Below are positions 1 to 6,603 of a DNA stretch of 12,776 bases, piece by piece. Below the pieces are notes generated by a model. That model searched no databases. It was not told the origin of the DNA and saw only the letters and a program-made list of their open reading frames with translations. This stretch comes from Candidatus Saccharimonadia bacterium (GTDB lineage: Bacteria; Patescibacteriota; Saccharimonadia; Saccharimonadales; SZUA-47): positions 1-12,776 of the forward strand of contig CALLJT010000064.1 of NCBI GenBank assembly GCA_938050265.1, in the 5' to 3' direction. The translations under genes were made by a program, and so were the position numbers. How positions within the stretch are numbered: position 1 is the first letter of the stretch; the number at the start of each line of letters is the position of its first letter.

Positions 1-23
1 CTGTTTATTATTTGTGTTCAGTC

Positions 24-32
24 TGGTATATT
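24..32 (+). promoter_or_regulatory. Extended -10 promoter for the DUF4352-like gene
   Basis: TGG followed by TATATT (27-32) forms an extended -10 element (TGn-TATAwT). No good -35 is visible at the expected distance. Transcription would start near 39, leaving a leader of about 26 nt that contains AGGGAG (51-56), a Shine-Dalgarno site 8 nt before the ATG at 65. This gene is therefore conventionally led, unlike several others in the window. Confidence 0.5.
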
Positions 33-64
33 TACAGATATAACTTTAACAGGGAGTTTATTAA

Positions 65-640
65 ATGGAATGGTTCAAAAACCACAAAATAGCAACTGCA
101 ATCATCGTATTGGTTTTTATAGCAGGTATAGGTGGTGCTGCAGGTAGTGGTGGAGATACGGACAGCTTGAATGGAGCCAGCAATAGTAATAATGGAGTAA
201 GTGCTCCGCGCGGGGACACATACCGCTTTGAGGATCGAGCGGACAAGCAGAAGGATGATGTTGAGGTGCTACCAGGAGAAGTGGCTACTGTAGGAGGCGT
301 ACAGATGACATTGACTGACGTACAGACCAAAGTAAAGCTGAATGAGTTCGAGGTAGCTGAGAGCGGCAACACATACCTGATTGCAGATGTGATGCTAGAG
401 AACGTCAGTGACGAAACACAGCCATACAACGTATTCGACTTTCGTATACAAACAGCATCAGGACAAGTCCTAGACGGAGCATTTACGACACTAGACACTA
501 TAGGATCAGGGGATATAGTGGCTGGCGGTAAGGCTACAGGGAGCATCGTGTTTGAAGTACCCGCGGAGGAAGGCCATCAGTATGTGATCTGGAAGCCGAA
601 TGCGTTTAACGCTGATCGGGCTGTTGTGCAGGTGCAGTAG
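65..640 (+). CDS. Membrane-anchored DUF4352-like (Ig-fold) extracytoplasmic protein
   Basis: A 191-residue protein. A short charged N-terminus is followed by one hydrophobic segment (about residues 8-27) running into a Gly/Ala/Ser-rich stretch, then a polar linker rich in Asn, Ser and Gly (28-50). No lipobox Cys is present, so an uncleaved anchor or a type I signal peptide fits. The C-terminal part (about 68-191) alternates beta-strand patterns, including TYLIADVMLENVSDE (103-117) and a final FEVP strand region. This resembles DUF4352/telokin-like Ig domains, which are usually found on secreted or surface proteins of unknown function. The start is fixed by AGGGAG 8 nt upstream. It stands alone, with about 100 nt separating it from the next operon. 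The family assignment rests on sequence character only; the function is unknown. Confidence 0.75.
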   Translation: MEWFKNHKIATAIIVLVFIAGIGGAAGSGGDTDSLNGASNSNNGVSAPRGDTYRFEDRADKQKDDVEVLPGEVATVGGVQMTLTDVQTKVKLNEFEVAESGNTYLIADVMLENVSDETQPYNVFDFRIQTASGQVLDGAFTTLDTIGSGDIVAGGKATGSIVFEVPAEEGHQYVIWKPNAFNADRAVVQVQ

Positions 641-728
641 ATCTACGTCTGTTTGCCACATCGGCTGCCCACATCCAGTAGTCGTCGGCGACGTTCGATA
701 AATCGGCCTATGAGTCTGTTGTCACCTC

Positions 729-737
729 TGTTATAAT
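729..737 (+). promoter_or_regulatory. Extended -10 promoter, leaderless start of the hydrolase operon
   Basis: TGT followed by consensus TATAAT (732-737) is an extended -10 element. The hexamer ends exactly 7 nt before the ATG at 745, so transcription should begin at or one base before the start codon. No Shine-Dalgarno sequence precedes the ATG. No convincing -35 is seen, as is common for extended -10 promoters. Confidence 0.65.
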
Positions 738-744
738 TGACGAC

Positions 745-1512
745 ATGGAAGAGTTCATCAATAATAGACACAGCCTGAGACTGTCAATTTTAGTCGAGAA
801 TGAGGATGGCGATAAGGGCCTAGTCTTCATTATCCACGGGCTTAGTGGGTCAAGAGAACAGCCGCATATCAAGGTTATGAGAGAAGTATTTGCCCAGGCT
901 GGCTATGTAACTGTCTCATTCGACACTACACACGCTTTTGGTAATAGCGAAGGTGAGCTCATTGACGCCACAACTACCAGCTATATCGAGGACTTAGAGG
1001 ATGTGGTTGGTTGGGCCGAGCAACAAGTTTGGTATAGTACGCCTTTCGTGATTGCTGGCCACAGTCTGGGGGGCATCTCGCAACTTGTTTACGCCTCGAA
1101 CAATCTCAGTAAAATAAAGGCGCTCGCTCCCCTAGGGACAGTGGTATCTGGTCGAATTTGGCATGATACTGCCGACCCCGATTTCCTCAAGGAATGGGAG
1201 GAGCGGGGACACTACAATAAAGTAAGTCAAACCCTTGAGGGTAAATCTGGTCAAGTTGGCTGGAACCTACACCAAGACATGATGAAGTACGACGTACTTG
1301 AATTTGCAGACCAGATTACATGTCCAGTATTGTTGATTGCAGGTAGCGAAGAAGATGCGGGCACAGCACCTGACGTACAGCGTCAACTATACGACGAACT
1401 TGGCGGCAAGAAAGATTTTCACATTGTTGAGGGAATGCCACACACGCCAAGAACTGATGTCCACCTCTCAGAGTATAGGCGCATAATAACAGACTGGGTG
1501 AATAGCTTGTGA
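745..1512 (+). CDS. Alpha/beta hydrolase (serine esterase/lipase-like), first of a tandem pair
   Basis: A 255-residue cytoplasmic protein with the alpha/beta-hydrolase layout. It has an HGLSG oxyanion-hole motif (31-35), the nucleophile elbow GHSLGG with Ser107, a late acidic site in AGSEED (199-204, probably Asp204), and a final His in GMPHTPR (His233). There is no signal peptide. The pattern resembles feruloyl/cinnamoyl esterase-like and BAAT-like families; the substrate cannot be read from sequence. It is the first gene of an operon. Its TGA overlaps the GTG of the next gene by 4 nt, and that gene encodes another hydrolase of the same fold, so the pair probably arose by duplication. Translation is probably leaderless (see the promoter at 729-737). 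Confidence 0.88.
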   Translation: MEEFINNRHSLRLSILVENEDGDKGLVFIIHGLSGSREQPHIKVMREVFAQAGYVTVSFDTTHAFGNSEGELIDATTTSYIEDLEDVVGWAEQQVWYSTPFVIAGHSLGGISQLVYASNNLSKIKALAPLGTVVSGRIWHDTADPDFLKEWEERGHYNKVSQTLEGKSGQVGWNLHQDMMKYDVLEFADQITCPVLLIAGSEEDAGTAPDVQRQLYDELGGKKDFHIVEGMPHTPRTDVHLSEYRRIITDWVNSL

Positions 1513-2258
1513 GACAGGTTGAATTTAAAAACATCCGCAATACTAACCTTGTCGGTGATTGGCATGGAGCTGACAGCGACAAAGTCATCATAATGTGTCA
1601 TGGTTTCACAGGCGACCGGCTGGAGCATGGGCGTTTTGAGGAGGCAGCAAAGGCATTTAATGACATCGGATTTAACGTTTTGGCGTTTGATTTCAGCGGT
1701 TCAGGCGACAGTGACGATGAGCCTCTAACTGTAGCGGGCTGGGATCAGGATTTAACCGCCGCTGTCGAGTATGTGCAGAATCGTGGCATGAAACATATTG
1801 GCATCATGGGGCACAGTCTAGGCGGCCTCATAGCTCTCAAGCATCACAAAGACGCCGTGTCATTGGTGATTTGGGCGCCAGTAACAAATCAGGTTACTAG
1901 TGCGAGGGATCGTTATCCAGATGATTTACTATCTGAATTAGACCAGGAAGGAAGCATCACATATAAGGTGAGTGGCAAGACAAATCGTCAGCATGTCATT
2001 GTCCCGAAACAGATGCTTGATGATCGTGAGGATGTAAATCAGGCGTTACTGCTTAAAGATGTTGATATACCTGTACTAATTGTCCATGGTGATGCCGATG
2101 AGGCTGTCCCTATAGAGGACTCTCGACAAGCTATAAAATTACTCGGTAGCAAATCGAAACTTATCGAAGTACCTGATGGTACTCACGCCCTGACTCCGTT
2201 ACTAGATCAGTTCGTTGGCCCCTCTGTCGCTTGGTTTCGGGAGAATCTCAATGGCTGA
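1509..2258 (+). CDS. Alpha/beta hydrolase, second of a tandem pair
   Basis: A 249-residue alpha/beta hydrolase starting at GTG, in a GTGA overlap with the upstream hydrolase. Motifs run in order: CHGFTG (30-35, oxyanion hole), FDFSGSGDS (60-68), GHSLGG with nucleophile Ser103, HGDADEAVP (193-201, acid probably Asp197) and GTHAL with His226. It looks like a complete serine esterase or acyl hydrolase with an intact triad. It shares layout and length with its neighbour but has diverged clearly, suggesting two related substrates or consecutive steps. The 3' end overlaps the Nudix gene by 8 nt, so the two are translationally coupled. The substrate is unknown. Confidence 0.88.
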   Translation: MRQVEFKNIRNTNLVGDWHGADSDKVIIMCHGFTGDRLEHGRFEEAAKAFNDIGFNVLAFDFSGSGDSDDEPLTVAGWDQDLTAAVEYVQNRGMKHIGIMGHSLGGLIALKHHKDAVSLVIWAPVTNQVTSARDRYPDDLLSELDQEGSITYKVSGKTNRQHVIVPKQMLDDREDVNQALLLKDVDIPVLIVHGDADEAVPIEDSRQAIKLLGSKSKLIEVPDGTHALTPLLDQFVGPSVAWFRENLNG

Positions 2259-2787
2259 TGAGCTCATAGATATTATTGATGAGTCTGGTGAAGTTCTTAG
2301 TCAGACAATGAAAGGCCAAGCACATGAGGAAGGCCTGCTGCACAAAACAGTCATTGGGTATGTGCGAGATGGCGAAGACTGGGTTCTAGTGCGACAAGCA
2401 GATGATAGACAAGATGCTGGGCAACTTGTAGCCCCTGTTGGAGGTCATGTACAAGCTGGTGAATCCGAAGAAGATGCCCTACTCCGTGAGGCTGAAGAAG
2501 AAATTGGAACTCGCAATATCACCTATCGTTTGATTGGACGGGCCATATTTCACCGGCAAGTTATTGGCAGAGACGAGAACCATATGTTCATTGTCCACGA
2601 AATATCGACGGAGGACGAGCTGGTGCTCAACGAGGAATCAGTGTCACTGGAGCGGTTTGGGCCAGATGAACTGAGGGCTGCCCTAGTGGAACGGTCAGAA
2701 GACTTTGGCGATGCGTACTACTTTGTGCTTGAGAATTTCTATCCAGACTACCTACCTGAAACCTGGGAGAACAGACACCATAGTTAA
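2251..2787 (+). CDS. Nudix hydrolase, YfcD/IDI-like
   Basis: A 178-residue Nudix protein. The N-terminus (ELIDIIDESGEVL, 4-16; then HEEGLLHKTV, 25-34) is typical of YfcD/isopentenyl-diphosphate-isomerase-like Nudix proteins. The Nudix box is complete: Gly65, Glu71, then REAEEEIG (79-86) with the metal-binding Glu83 and Glu84. The family cleaves nucleoside-diphosphate-linked substrates or isomerises IPP; which applies here cannot be told. I start it at ATG 2251 rather than an in-frame ATG further upstream, because GGGAG (2239-2243) lies 7 nt before it and the conserved N-terminus begins there. It overlaps the upstream hydrolase by 8 nt, and its C-terminus overlaps the likely start of the KAP gene. 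Confidence 0.9.
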   Translation: MADELIDIIDESGEVLSQTMKGQAHEEGLLHKTVIGYVRDGEDWVLVRQADDRQDAGQLVAPVGGHVQAGESEEDALLREAEEEIGTRNITYRLIGRAIFHRQVIGRDENHMFIVHEISTEDELVLNEESVSLERFGPDELRAALVERSEDFGDAYYFVLENFYPDYLPETWENRHHS

Positions 2788-4084
2788 AATATTTCGCGAC
2801 CTAAGACTGATCGAGGAGGACTATCGTGTAAACGAAGGCCTTGTGGAGTTTGATTCAGAACGCCTGAAAATAGATTTGGCTGCCATAGAACAGACAGCAG
2901 TCGTAGCTTTAGTTGGTGACTACGGTGCCGGCAAGAGTACTGCCCTGCACAATATAGCCAAGGAGGCCAGCGATAAAGACAGCTTGTGGCTACAATTTGA
3001 CGCTTGGCGTTATCCAGAGCGAAAAGGCTTATGGGACGGCCTTGTTATTGAGGTAGCAAAGCAACTAGGCACAGAGGCAAGCATATCCAGAAAAGTCGAC
3101 GGAAATAAGTCAGCACTAGGCAAGTGGGGTTCAATAGTTGGCGAGATATTTGTCCAGGCCAATGAAGTTCTGCCGGACATAAAGATCGCAGACAAACTCA
3201 TAGAAGGCCGTGGCGCATCAAAAGTAGCAAAAGTCGCTAGTCGTGCCAGTGAACTATTTGGTAGATCACCGGCAAAACGAGCTTACGATTTTGAGCAAAT
3301 TCTTGCTGATCTACTCATTGGAGTTGACAGCAATACTGTTTATATCGTTGCGGAAGACACCGATAGATCAGGTCGAGACGGCATGAATTTCCTAGAGACA
3401 ATTAACTTCTTCCTAAAGAACAACAAAAAGCTTGTTGAGTCAGACAAAAAAGTTATCGTTATTGCTCCAGTAGGGACTGATCATTACAGAGTAAACAAGC
3501 AAAACTACTATAAGTGCGTCGATATTGCTTTACGTTATGAGCCAACTGTAAAATCAGTTGATAAGTTCATTGATGCAGTATTTAGCGACGAGCTGTTGTC
3601 GACAGACGACGGAATGTTAATGACTAATCTAGTTGAGTTTGTGTCAGAAATCCTATCGTCAAAGTCGTACGATGTCAGCATTCGATCACTCAAGGCAATT
3701 CTACGGCAATCTTACCAAGCATACTCTCGATTACTCGCCACCGAGAAAAATGTAGACTGGAGAGCTGTATTGGTAGTTGAAGCAATGAGATCGATTCAAT
3801 ATCGCAATGACATCACCCTGCTAGACCATGCTAACAGCACAGGAGCAATAGCTGGAGGCTCCATCTTTTCAGGTCTACTTTTGACAATACACGAGCCAAA
3901 ATCGCCCCTTATCACCCAAAGGATCGCCGGTCAGTATGAAAAAACGGATAGACTAATAAATAAACGTGCCCAGTCGTATACATTCGCTGAGTACACCGCG
4001 CAAGCTGACAGTTCAGTGTGGTTGGGGGTGGCAAAAGACGGATTTAGCACCCGAGGCTATATAGCTGATTACTACAAAAGCTAG
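2705..4084 (+). CDS. KAP-family P-loop NTPase (soluble type), start uncertain
   Basis: Numbering from ATG 2705 gives 459 residues. Walker A is GDYGAGKST (71-79). The KAP-type FDAWRYPE motif follows at 98-105. The Walker B region VYIVAEDTDR (212-221) matches the KAP 'DDLDR' pattern with Thr in place of Leu. KAP NTPases usually carry transmembrane segments between Walker A and B; none is visible, so this looks cytoplasmic. The C-terminal half (about 280-459) is largely helical and unassigned. The start is unclear. ATG 2705 and 2711 lie inside the Nudix gene and would add about 28 residues that look like a frame shadow. Credible protein begins near KIFRDLRL (nt 2786 on), where no ATG/GTG/TTG sits; the next candidate is GTG 2843. 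KAP proteins often occur in accessory or defence loci. Confidence 0.8.
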   Translation: MAMRTTLCLRISIQTTYLKPGRTDTIVKIFRDLRLIEEDYRVNEGLVEFDSERLKIDLAAIEQTAVVALVGDYGAGKSTALHNIAKEASDKDSLWLQFDAWRYPERKGLWDGLVIEVAKQLGTEASISRKVDGNKSALGKWGSIVGEIFVQANEVLPDIKIADKLIEGRGASKVAKVASRASELFGRSPAKRAYDFEQILADLLIGVDSNTVYIVAEDTDRSGRDGMNFLETINFFLKNNKKLVESDKKVIVIAPVGTDHYRVNKQNYYKCVDIALRYEPTVKSVDKFIDAVFSDELLSTDDGMLMTNLVEFVSEILSSKSYDVSIRSLKAILRQSYQAYSRLLATEKNVDWRAVLVVEAMRSIQYRNDITLLDHANSTGAIAGGSIFSGLLLTIHEPKSPLITQRIAGQYEKTDRLINKRAQSYTFAEYTAQADSSVWLGVAKDGFSTRGYIADYYKS

Positions 4085-4091
4085 CCGCATT

Positions 4092-4176
4092 TTAGGTCAC
4101 GAACAATATAGGCAAGCATGGTGGGTGGTGTTTTATAGGGCGTTTGAGTTATTATAGGTAAGGAATAGTGACCTAA
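4092..4176. repeat. Long-range inverted repeat between the KAP gene and the tRNA
   Basis: TTAGGTCAC (4092-4100) and GTGACCTAA (4168-4176) are perfect 9-bp inverted arms 67 nt apart. The enclosed stretch carries TATAGG three times (4107, 4134, 4153). The right arm's CCTAA can instead pair with TTAGG at 4183-4187 (6-nt loop), so two mutually exclusive hairpins are possible. There is no T-run after either. The role is unknown: an RNA structure, a protein-binding site or a relic of insertion are all possible. Confidence 0.5.
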
Positions 4177-4211
4177 CCTCGTTTAGGATGCTGTGCCAAA
4201 TCACATCATAA

Positions 4212-4286
4212 GCGGGTGTGGTATAACGTTTATTACTCCTGCCTTCCAAGCAGGCAACGCGAGTTAGACTCTCGCCACCCGCACCA
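4212..4286 (+). tRNA. tRNA-Gly(UCC) with an unusual U19-A56 elbow pair
   Basis: All arms fold. The 7-bp acceptor is GCGGGTG/CACCCGC. The D-stem GTA/TAC has the 13-22 T-T mismatch normal for this isoacceptor. The anticodon stem CCTGC/GCAGG carries loop CTTCCAA (4243-4249), anticodon TCC, reading GGA/GGG. The variable loop is CAAC and the T-stem is GCGAG/CTCGC. Discriminator A (4283) is followed by an encoded CCA (4284-4286). Compared with the familiar E. coli glyT type, the D-loop reads AACGTTTA, where AATGGCTA is usual, so residue 19 is U. The T-loop is TTAGACT where TTCGAYT is usual, so residue 56 is A. The universally conserved G19-C56 tertiary pair is thus replaced by a possible U19-A56 pair, while G18, T54, T55, G57 and A58 remain. 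A terminator follows directly. Confidence 0.93.
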
Positions 4287-4320
4287 AGAAAAGAGCGCTC
4301 CCTGTGGGCGCTTTTTTCTT
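4287..4320 (+). terminator. Intrinsic terminator after tRNA-Gly
   Basis: AGCGCTC (4294-4300), loop CCTGT, then GGGCGCT (4306-4312) forms a 7-bp stem with one G-T wobble, followed by a T-run (4312-4317) and CTT. The A-rich left flank (AAGAAAAG, 4287-4294) can pair with the T-tract, extending the stem and allowing termination on both strands. Its position directly after the CCA end supports the tRNA being a separate, active transcription unit. Confidence 0.92.
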
Positions 4321-4382
4321 AGTTTGAGCTGAAGCGGTCTCCAGGCACCAGGATATGGACCGGACTAGCAACAAGTAAGAAA

Positions 4383-4411
4383 TTGACAAAACGTATTACA
4401 CCGACTAAAAT
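4383..4411 (+). promoter_or_regulatory. Near-consensus promoter of the toxin-antitoxin operon (leaderless)
   Basis: TTGACA (4383-4388), a 17-nt spacer, then TAAAAT (4406-4411). The hexamer ends 7 nt before the ATG at 4419, so the mRNA should begin at or next to the antitoxin start codon. No Shine-Dalgarno sequence is present. Confidence 0.8.
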
Positions 4412-4418
4412 GTAATAC
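4393..4418. promoter_or_regulatory. Inverted-repeat operator overlapping the toxin-antitoxin promoter
   Basis: GTATTACA (4393-4400) and TGTAATAC (4411-4418) are perfect 8-bp inverted arms with a 10-nt spacer that contains most of the -10 hexamer; the right arm ends at the predicted transcription start. A dimeric AbrB-type antitoxin, or the toxin-antitoxin complex, bound here would block RNA polymerase, as in known VapBC autoregulation. The binding is inference. Confidence 0.65.
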
Positions 4419-4688
4419 ATGACGTACGAATCAACAGTTACATCCAAGGGTACGATTACGATAGCTGCACCCCTGCGAAAAGCACTAGACATTAGACCGG
4501 GCCAGCGTGTCAAACTGTCGGTCGACAAGCACAACAACATCATTGTGGATAGGGGTGTTTTAGTAGCAGATTTTGAGGCAACACGCGATCGAGTTTTAGC
4601 CAAAATGAGCACGCACAAAAAAATGTTGAGTGGTGAGGCTCTTAAAGAAGCTTCAGAGAAGGCTTGGGCAGCCGGCTACAGTGAATAG
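4419..4688 (+). CDS. AbrB/SpoVT-fold antitoxin (VapB-like)
   Basis: An 89-residue protein. Residues 1-46 form a SpoVT/AbrB swapped-hairpin DNA-binding domain: TVTSKGTITI, then APLRKALDIRPGQRVKL, then NNIIVDRG. The charged helical tail (about 50-89) is where such antitoxins wrap around the toxin. It is followed with an 8-nt overlap by a PIN-domain gene, the classic antitoxin-first VapBC order. Translation is probably leaderless. The 8-bp inverted repeat in its promoter is the likely self-regulatory site. The partner toxin and promoter layout make the assignment strong; the precise VapB subfamily is not determined. Confidence 0.88.
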   Translation: MTYESTVTSKGTITIAAPLRKALDIRPGQRVKLSVDKHNNIIVDRGVLVADFEATRDRVLAKMSTHKKMLSGEALKEASEKAWAAGYSE

Positions 4689-5067
4689 CCTCGACACGAA
4701 TGTAATATTACGGTACATGCTCAATGACGACCCCGTGTTGTCCAAGCGAGCACGTGGATTTATTGTCAATAACAAGTCATATGTAACGGATGTTATCGTC
4801 ACAGAAATAGCGACGGTGTTGGACAAAGTATACGAGATCGATAAGGCTGACATAGCCGAACTTATCCAGGCTTTTCTCGGCCTAGAAAACGTGACGTATA
4901 ATCTGTATTTTTTGGATGCCGTTATCGAGCTGTACGAAGCAAAACCGGCATTGTCGTTCGTGGACTGCTATGCAACCGTAGAGGCACGTATGTACGCAAA
5001 CACACTTGTGACGTTTGACAAGAAATTAATCAATCAGGGTGGCAAGCACGTAGTTGAGCCTGAATAA
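4681..5067 (+). CDS. PIN-domain ribonuclease toxin (VapC-like)
   Basis: Read from GTG 4681 this is a 128-residue PIN protein beginning NSLDTNVILRY, the usual VapC N-terminus. A longer in-frame ATG start (4630) would add 17 residues that belong to the antitoxin frame, so I reject it. The acidic metal-binding residues are all present: Asp5 (LDTN), Glu42 (TEIA), Asp95 (FVDC) and Asp113 (TFDK). VapC toxins are Mg-dependent endoribonucleases that cleave tRNA anticodon loops or rRNA; the target here is unknown. It overlaps its antitoxin by 8 nt. Its stop lies 2 nt from the murA stop on the other strand, with no room for a terminator. The catalytic site looks intact, so an active toxin is expected. 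Confidence 0.88.
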   Translation: MNSLDTNVILRYMLNDDPVLSKRARGFIVNNKSYVTDVIVTEIATVLDKVYEIDKADIAELIQAFLGLENVTYNLYFLDAVIELYEAKPALSFVDCYATVEARMYANTLVTFDKKLINQGGKHVVEPE

Positions 5068-5069
5068 GT

Positions 5070-6596
5070 CTATATATCGTGGACGACTTCGATATTGGCG
5101 CCGAGAGAGTTGAGCCGAGCTGCCAGGTCTTCATAGCCACGGTTGATGGTGTAGACATTGCGGAGCATGGACTTGCCTTGTGCAGCCATCATACCTATCA
5201 GTAGCAGACTTGCTGGTCGGAGCGCTGGTGGGCAGGCGACGTCGGCGTTGTTGAATTTCGTTGGTCCAGTGACGTAGATACGGTGGGGATCGACGAGTTC
5301 TGTTTTGACGCCGATTTTTGACATCTCTGTGTAGTAGATGGCCCTATTCTCGTAGCTCCAGTCGTGTATGAACGAGCGTCCTTTCGCGACTGCGCATATC
5401 GGCACGAAGTAGGGCAAGTTATCCATATTGAGTCCAGGGTAGGGACGTGAGTAGATTTTGTGTGGCGAGGCAACGAGACTGCCGTTGTGCTTGTAGACGG
5501 TCAGGTCAACCAGGTCAATGATGCCGTTGAGCGACGAGTATCGGGGTGTAGTTTTGTACGTGACCCCCATTTTTTTCAATTTAAGCATCTCAAGTGCCAT
5601 GAAATCTATCGGGACGCGTTTGATAGTGATCTTGGAGTTCGTTGTGACTGCCGCGCTCACGAGGAACATTGCTTCGATTGGGTCTTCTGTTGGTGCGTAG
5701 GATACGTTTTTCTTGATGTCCCCGGGCACGCCGTGGATAGTGAGCGTCGTTGTACCGATGCCCTCTATTTTGACTCCGAGCTTACGTAGGAACCCGCAGA
5801 CGTCCTGAACCATATAGTTGGCGCTGGCCATCTGTACGATAGTCGTGCCTTTGGTTTGTGCTGCGGCCATGACCACGTTTTCTGTGACAGTGTCCCCTGA
5901 TTCGTATAGTACGGTTCTGCCAGGGCTTTTGCGCGTTGTATTGATTTGGTAATAGCGGTTTTTTGCTTCGATGCTTACACCAAACTCCTCAAGGCCGTAC
6001 AGGTGAGGTTTAACAGACCGTGTACCGAGCTTGCAGCCACCAGCGTAGGGTATCCTGAACTCTTTGAATTCGTGCATGAGCGGGCCGATAAACATCAGCA
6101 CTGACCGAGTTCTTCGCGCTGCCTTCGTATCGAGTTTGTCGAGCTGCAGTCGCGCCGGGCGTTTAATTTCTATGTCGTTACCGGGGAGCCATTTGACTTT
6201 GACACCGATGCTTTCGAGTACTTCTATGATACGGAACACTTCTTCTATGCGGGGGAAGTTTTTGAATGTGGTTGTACCCTTGTTGAGGAGGCTTGCACAG
6301 AGGAGACCGACTGCAGCGTTTTTGCTGGTTTTGAGCGTGATTTCTCCTTTAAGTTCATGCCCACCCTCTATTCTGAGGTTGACTCCTTGGTCGCCGACTT
6401 TTATGAGTGGCTTTTCAAGTACTTCGCTGATGCGACCGAGCATTTCGAGGCTGAGGTTCTGACCGCCTTTTTCTATTCTATTGACTGCTGATTGTGATGT
6501 TTTGAGTTTTTTAGCGAACTCTGACTGTGTGAGTCCACGCTTTTGGCGGATCTCAGATACGAGGGCGCCAATGCGTTTATGATTATCTTCTGACAT
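5070..6596 (-). CDS. murA: UDP-GlcNAc 1-carboxyvinyltransferase fused to an N-terminal XRE HTH domain
   Basis: 508 residues. Residues 7-61 are an XRE/Cro-type helix-turn-helix (LTQSEFAKKLKTSQSAVNRI). Residues about 72-508 are MurA, which transfers enolpyruvate from PEP to UDP-GlcNAc, the first committed peptidoglycan step. Catalytic and binding residues are present: Lys92-Asn93 (SKN), Cys188 in the AGGCKLGTR loop (the fosfomycin target), Asp392 in YPGLNMD, and Arg460 in ALRPASLLL. MurA alone is about 420 residues, so the extra length is the HTH. No frameshift separates the domains. Start ATG 6596 lies 7 nt after an extended -10 element, giving a probable leaderless mRNA. It is divergent from glyA and convergent with the PIN gene. 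The HTH suggests DNA binding, perhaps autoregulation, but that is inference. Confidence 0.93.
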   Translation of the reverse strand: MSEDNHKRIGALVSEIRQKRGLTQSEFAKKLKTSQSAVNRIEKGGQNLSLEMLGRISEVLEKPLIKVGDQGVNLRIEGGHELKGEITLKTSKNAAVGLLCASLLNKGTTTFKNFPRIEEVFRIIEVLESIGVKVKWLPGNDIEIKRPARLQLDKLDTKAARRTRSVLMFIGPLMHEFKEFRIPYAGGCKLGTRSVKPHLYGLEEFGVSIEAKNRYYQINTTRKSPGRTVLYESGDTVTENVVMAAAQTKGTTIVQMASANYMVQDVCGFLRKLGVKIEGIGTTTLTIHGVPGDIKKNVSYAPTEDPIEAMFLVSAAVTTNSKITIKRVPIDFMALEMLKLKKMGVTYKTTPRYSSLNGIIDLVDLTVYKHNGSLVASPHKIYSRPYPGLNMDNLPYFVPICAVAKGRSFIHDWSYENRAIYYTEMSKIGVKTELVDPHRIYVTGPTKFNNADVACPPALRPASLLLIGMMAAQGKSMLRNVYTINRGYEDLAARLNSLGANIEVVHDI

Positions 6597-6603
6597 GCCC
6601 AGG

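Noticed and set aside
61..546. 161-residue open frame on the minus strand opposite the DUF4352-like gene
   Set aside because: It has Ser/Pro/Leu-rich low-quality composition with no motif. The plus-strand frame has a Shine-Dalgarno site, an anchor and a beta-rich domain.
1500..2258. Possible UGA=Gly recoding, suggested by the CPR-like gene set
   Set aside because: TGA ends both hydrolases, murB and cls at the expected family lengths and in normal 4-nt or 8-nt overlaps, so UGA is a stop here.
4212..4286. tRNA-Gly as an integration (att) site for the neighbouring accessory operon
   Set aside because: No integrase gene and no second copy of the tRNA 3' end was seen in the window.
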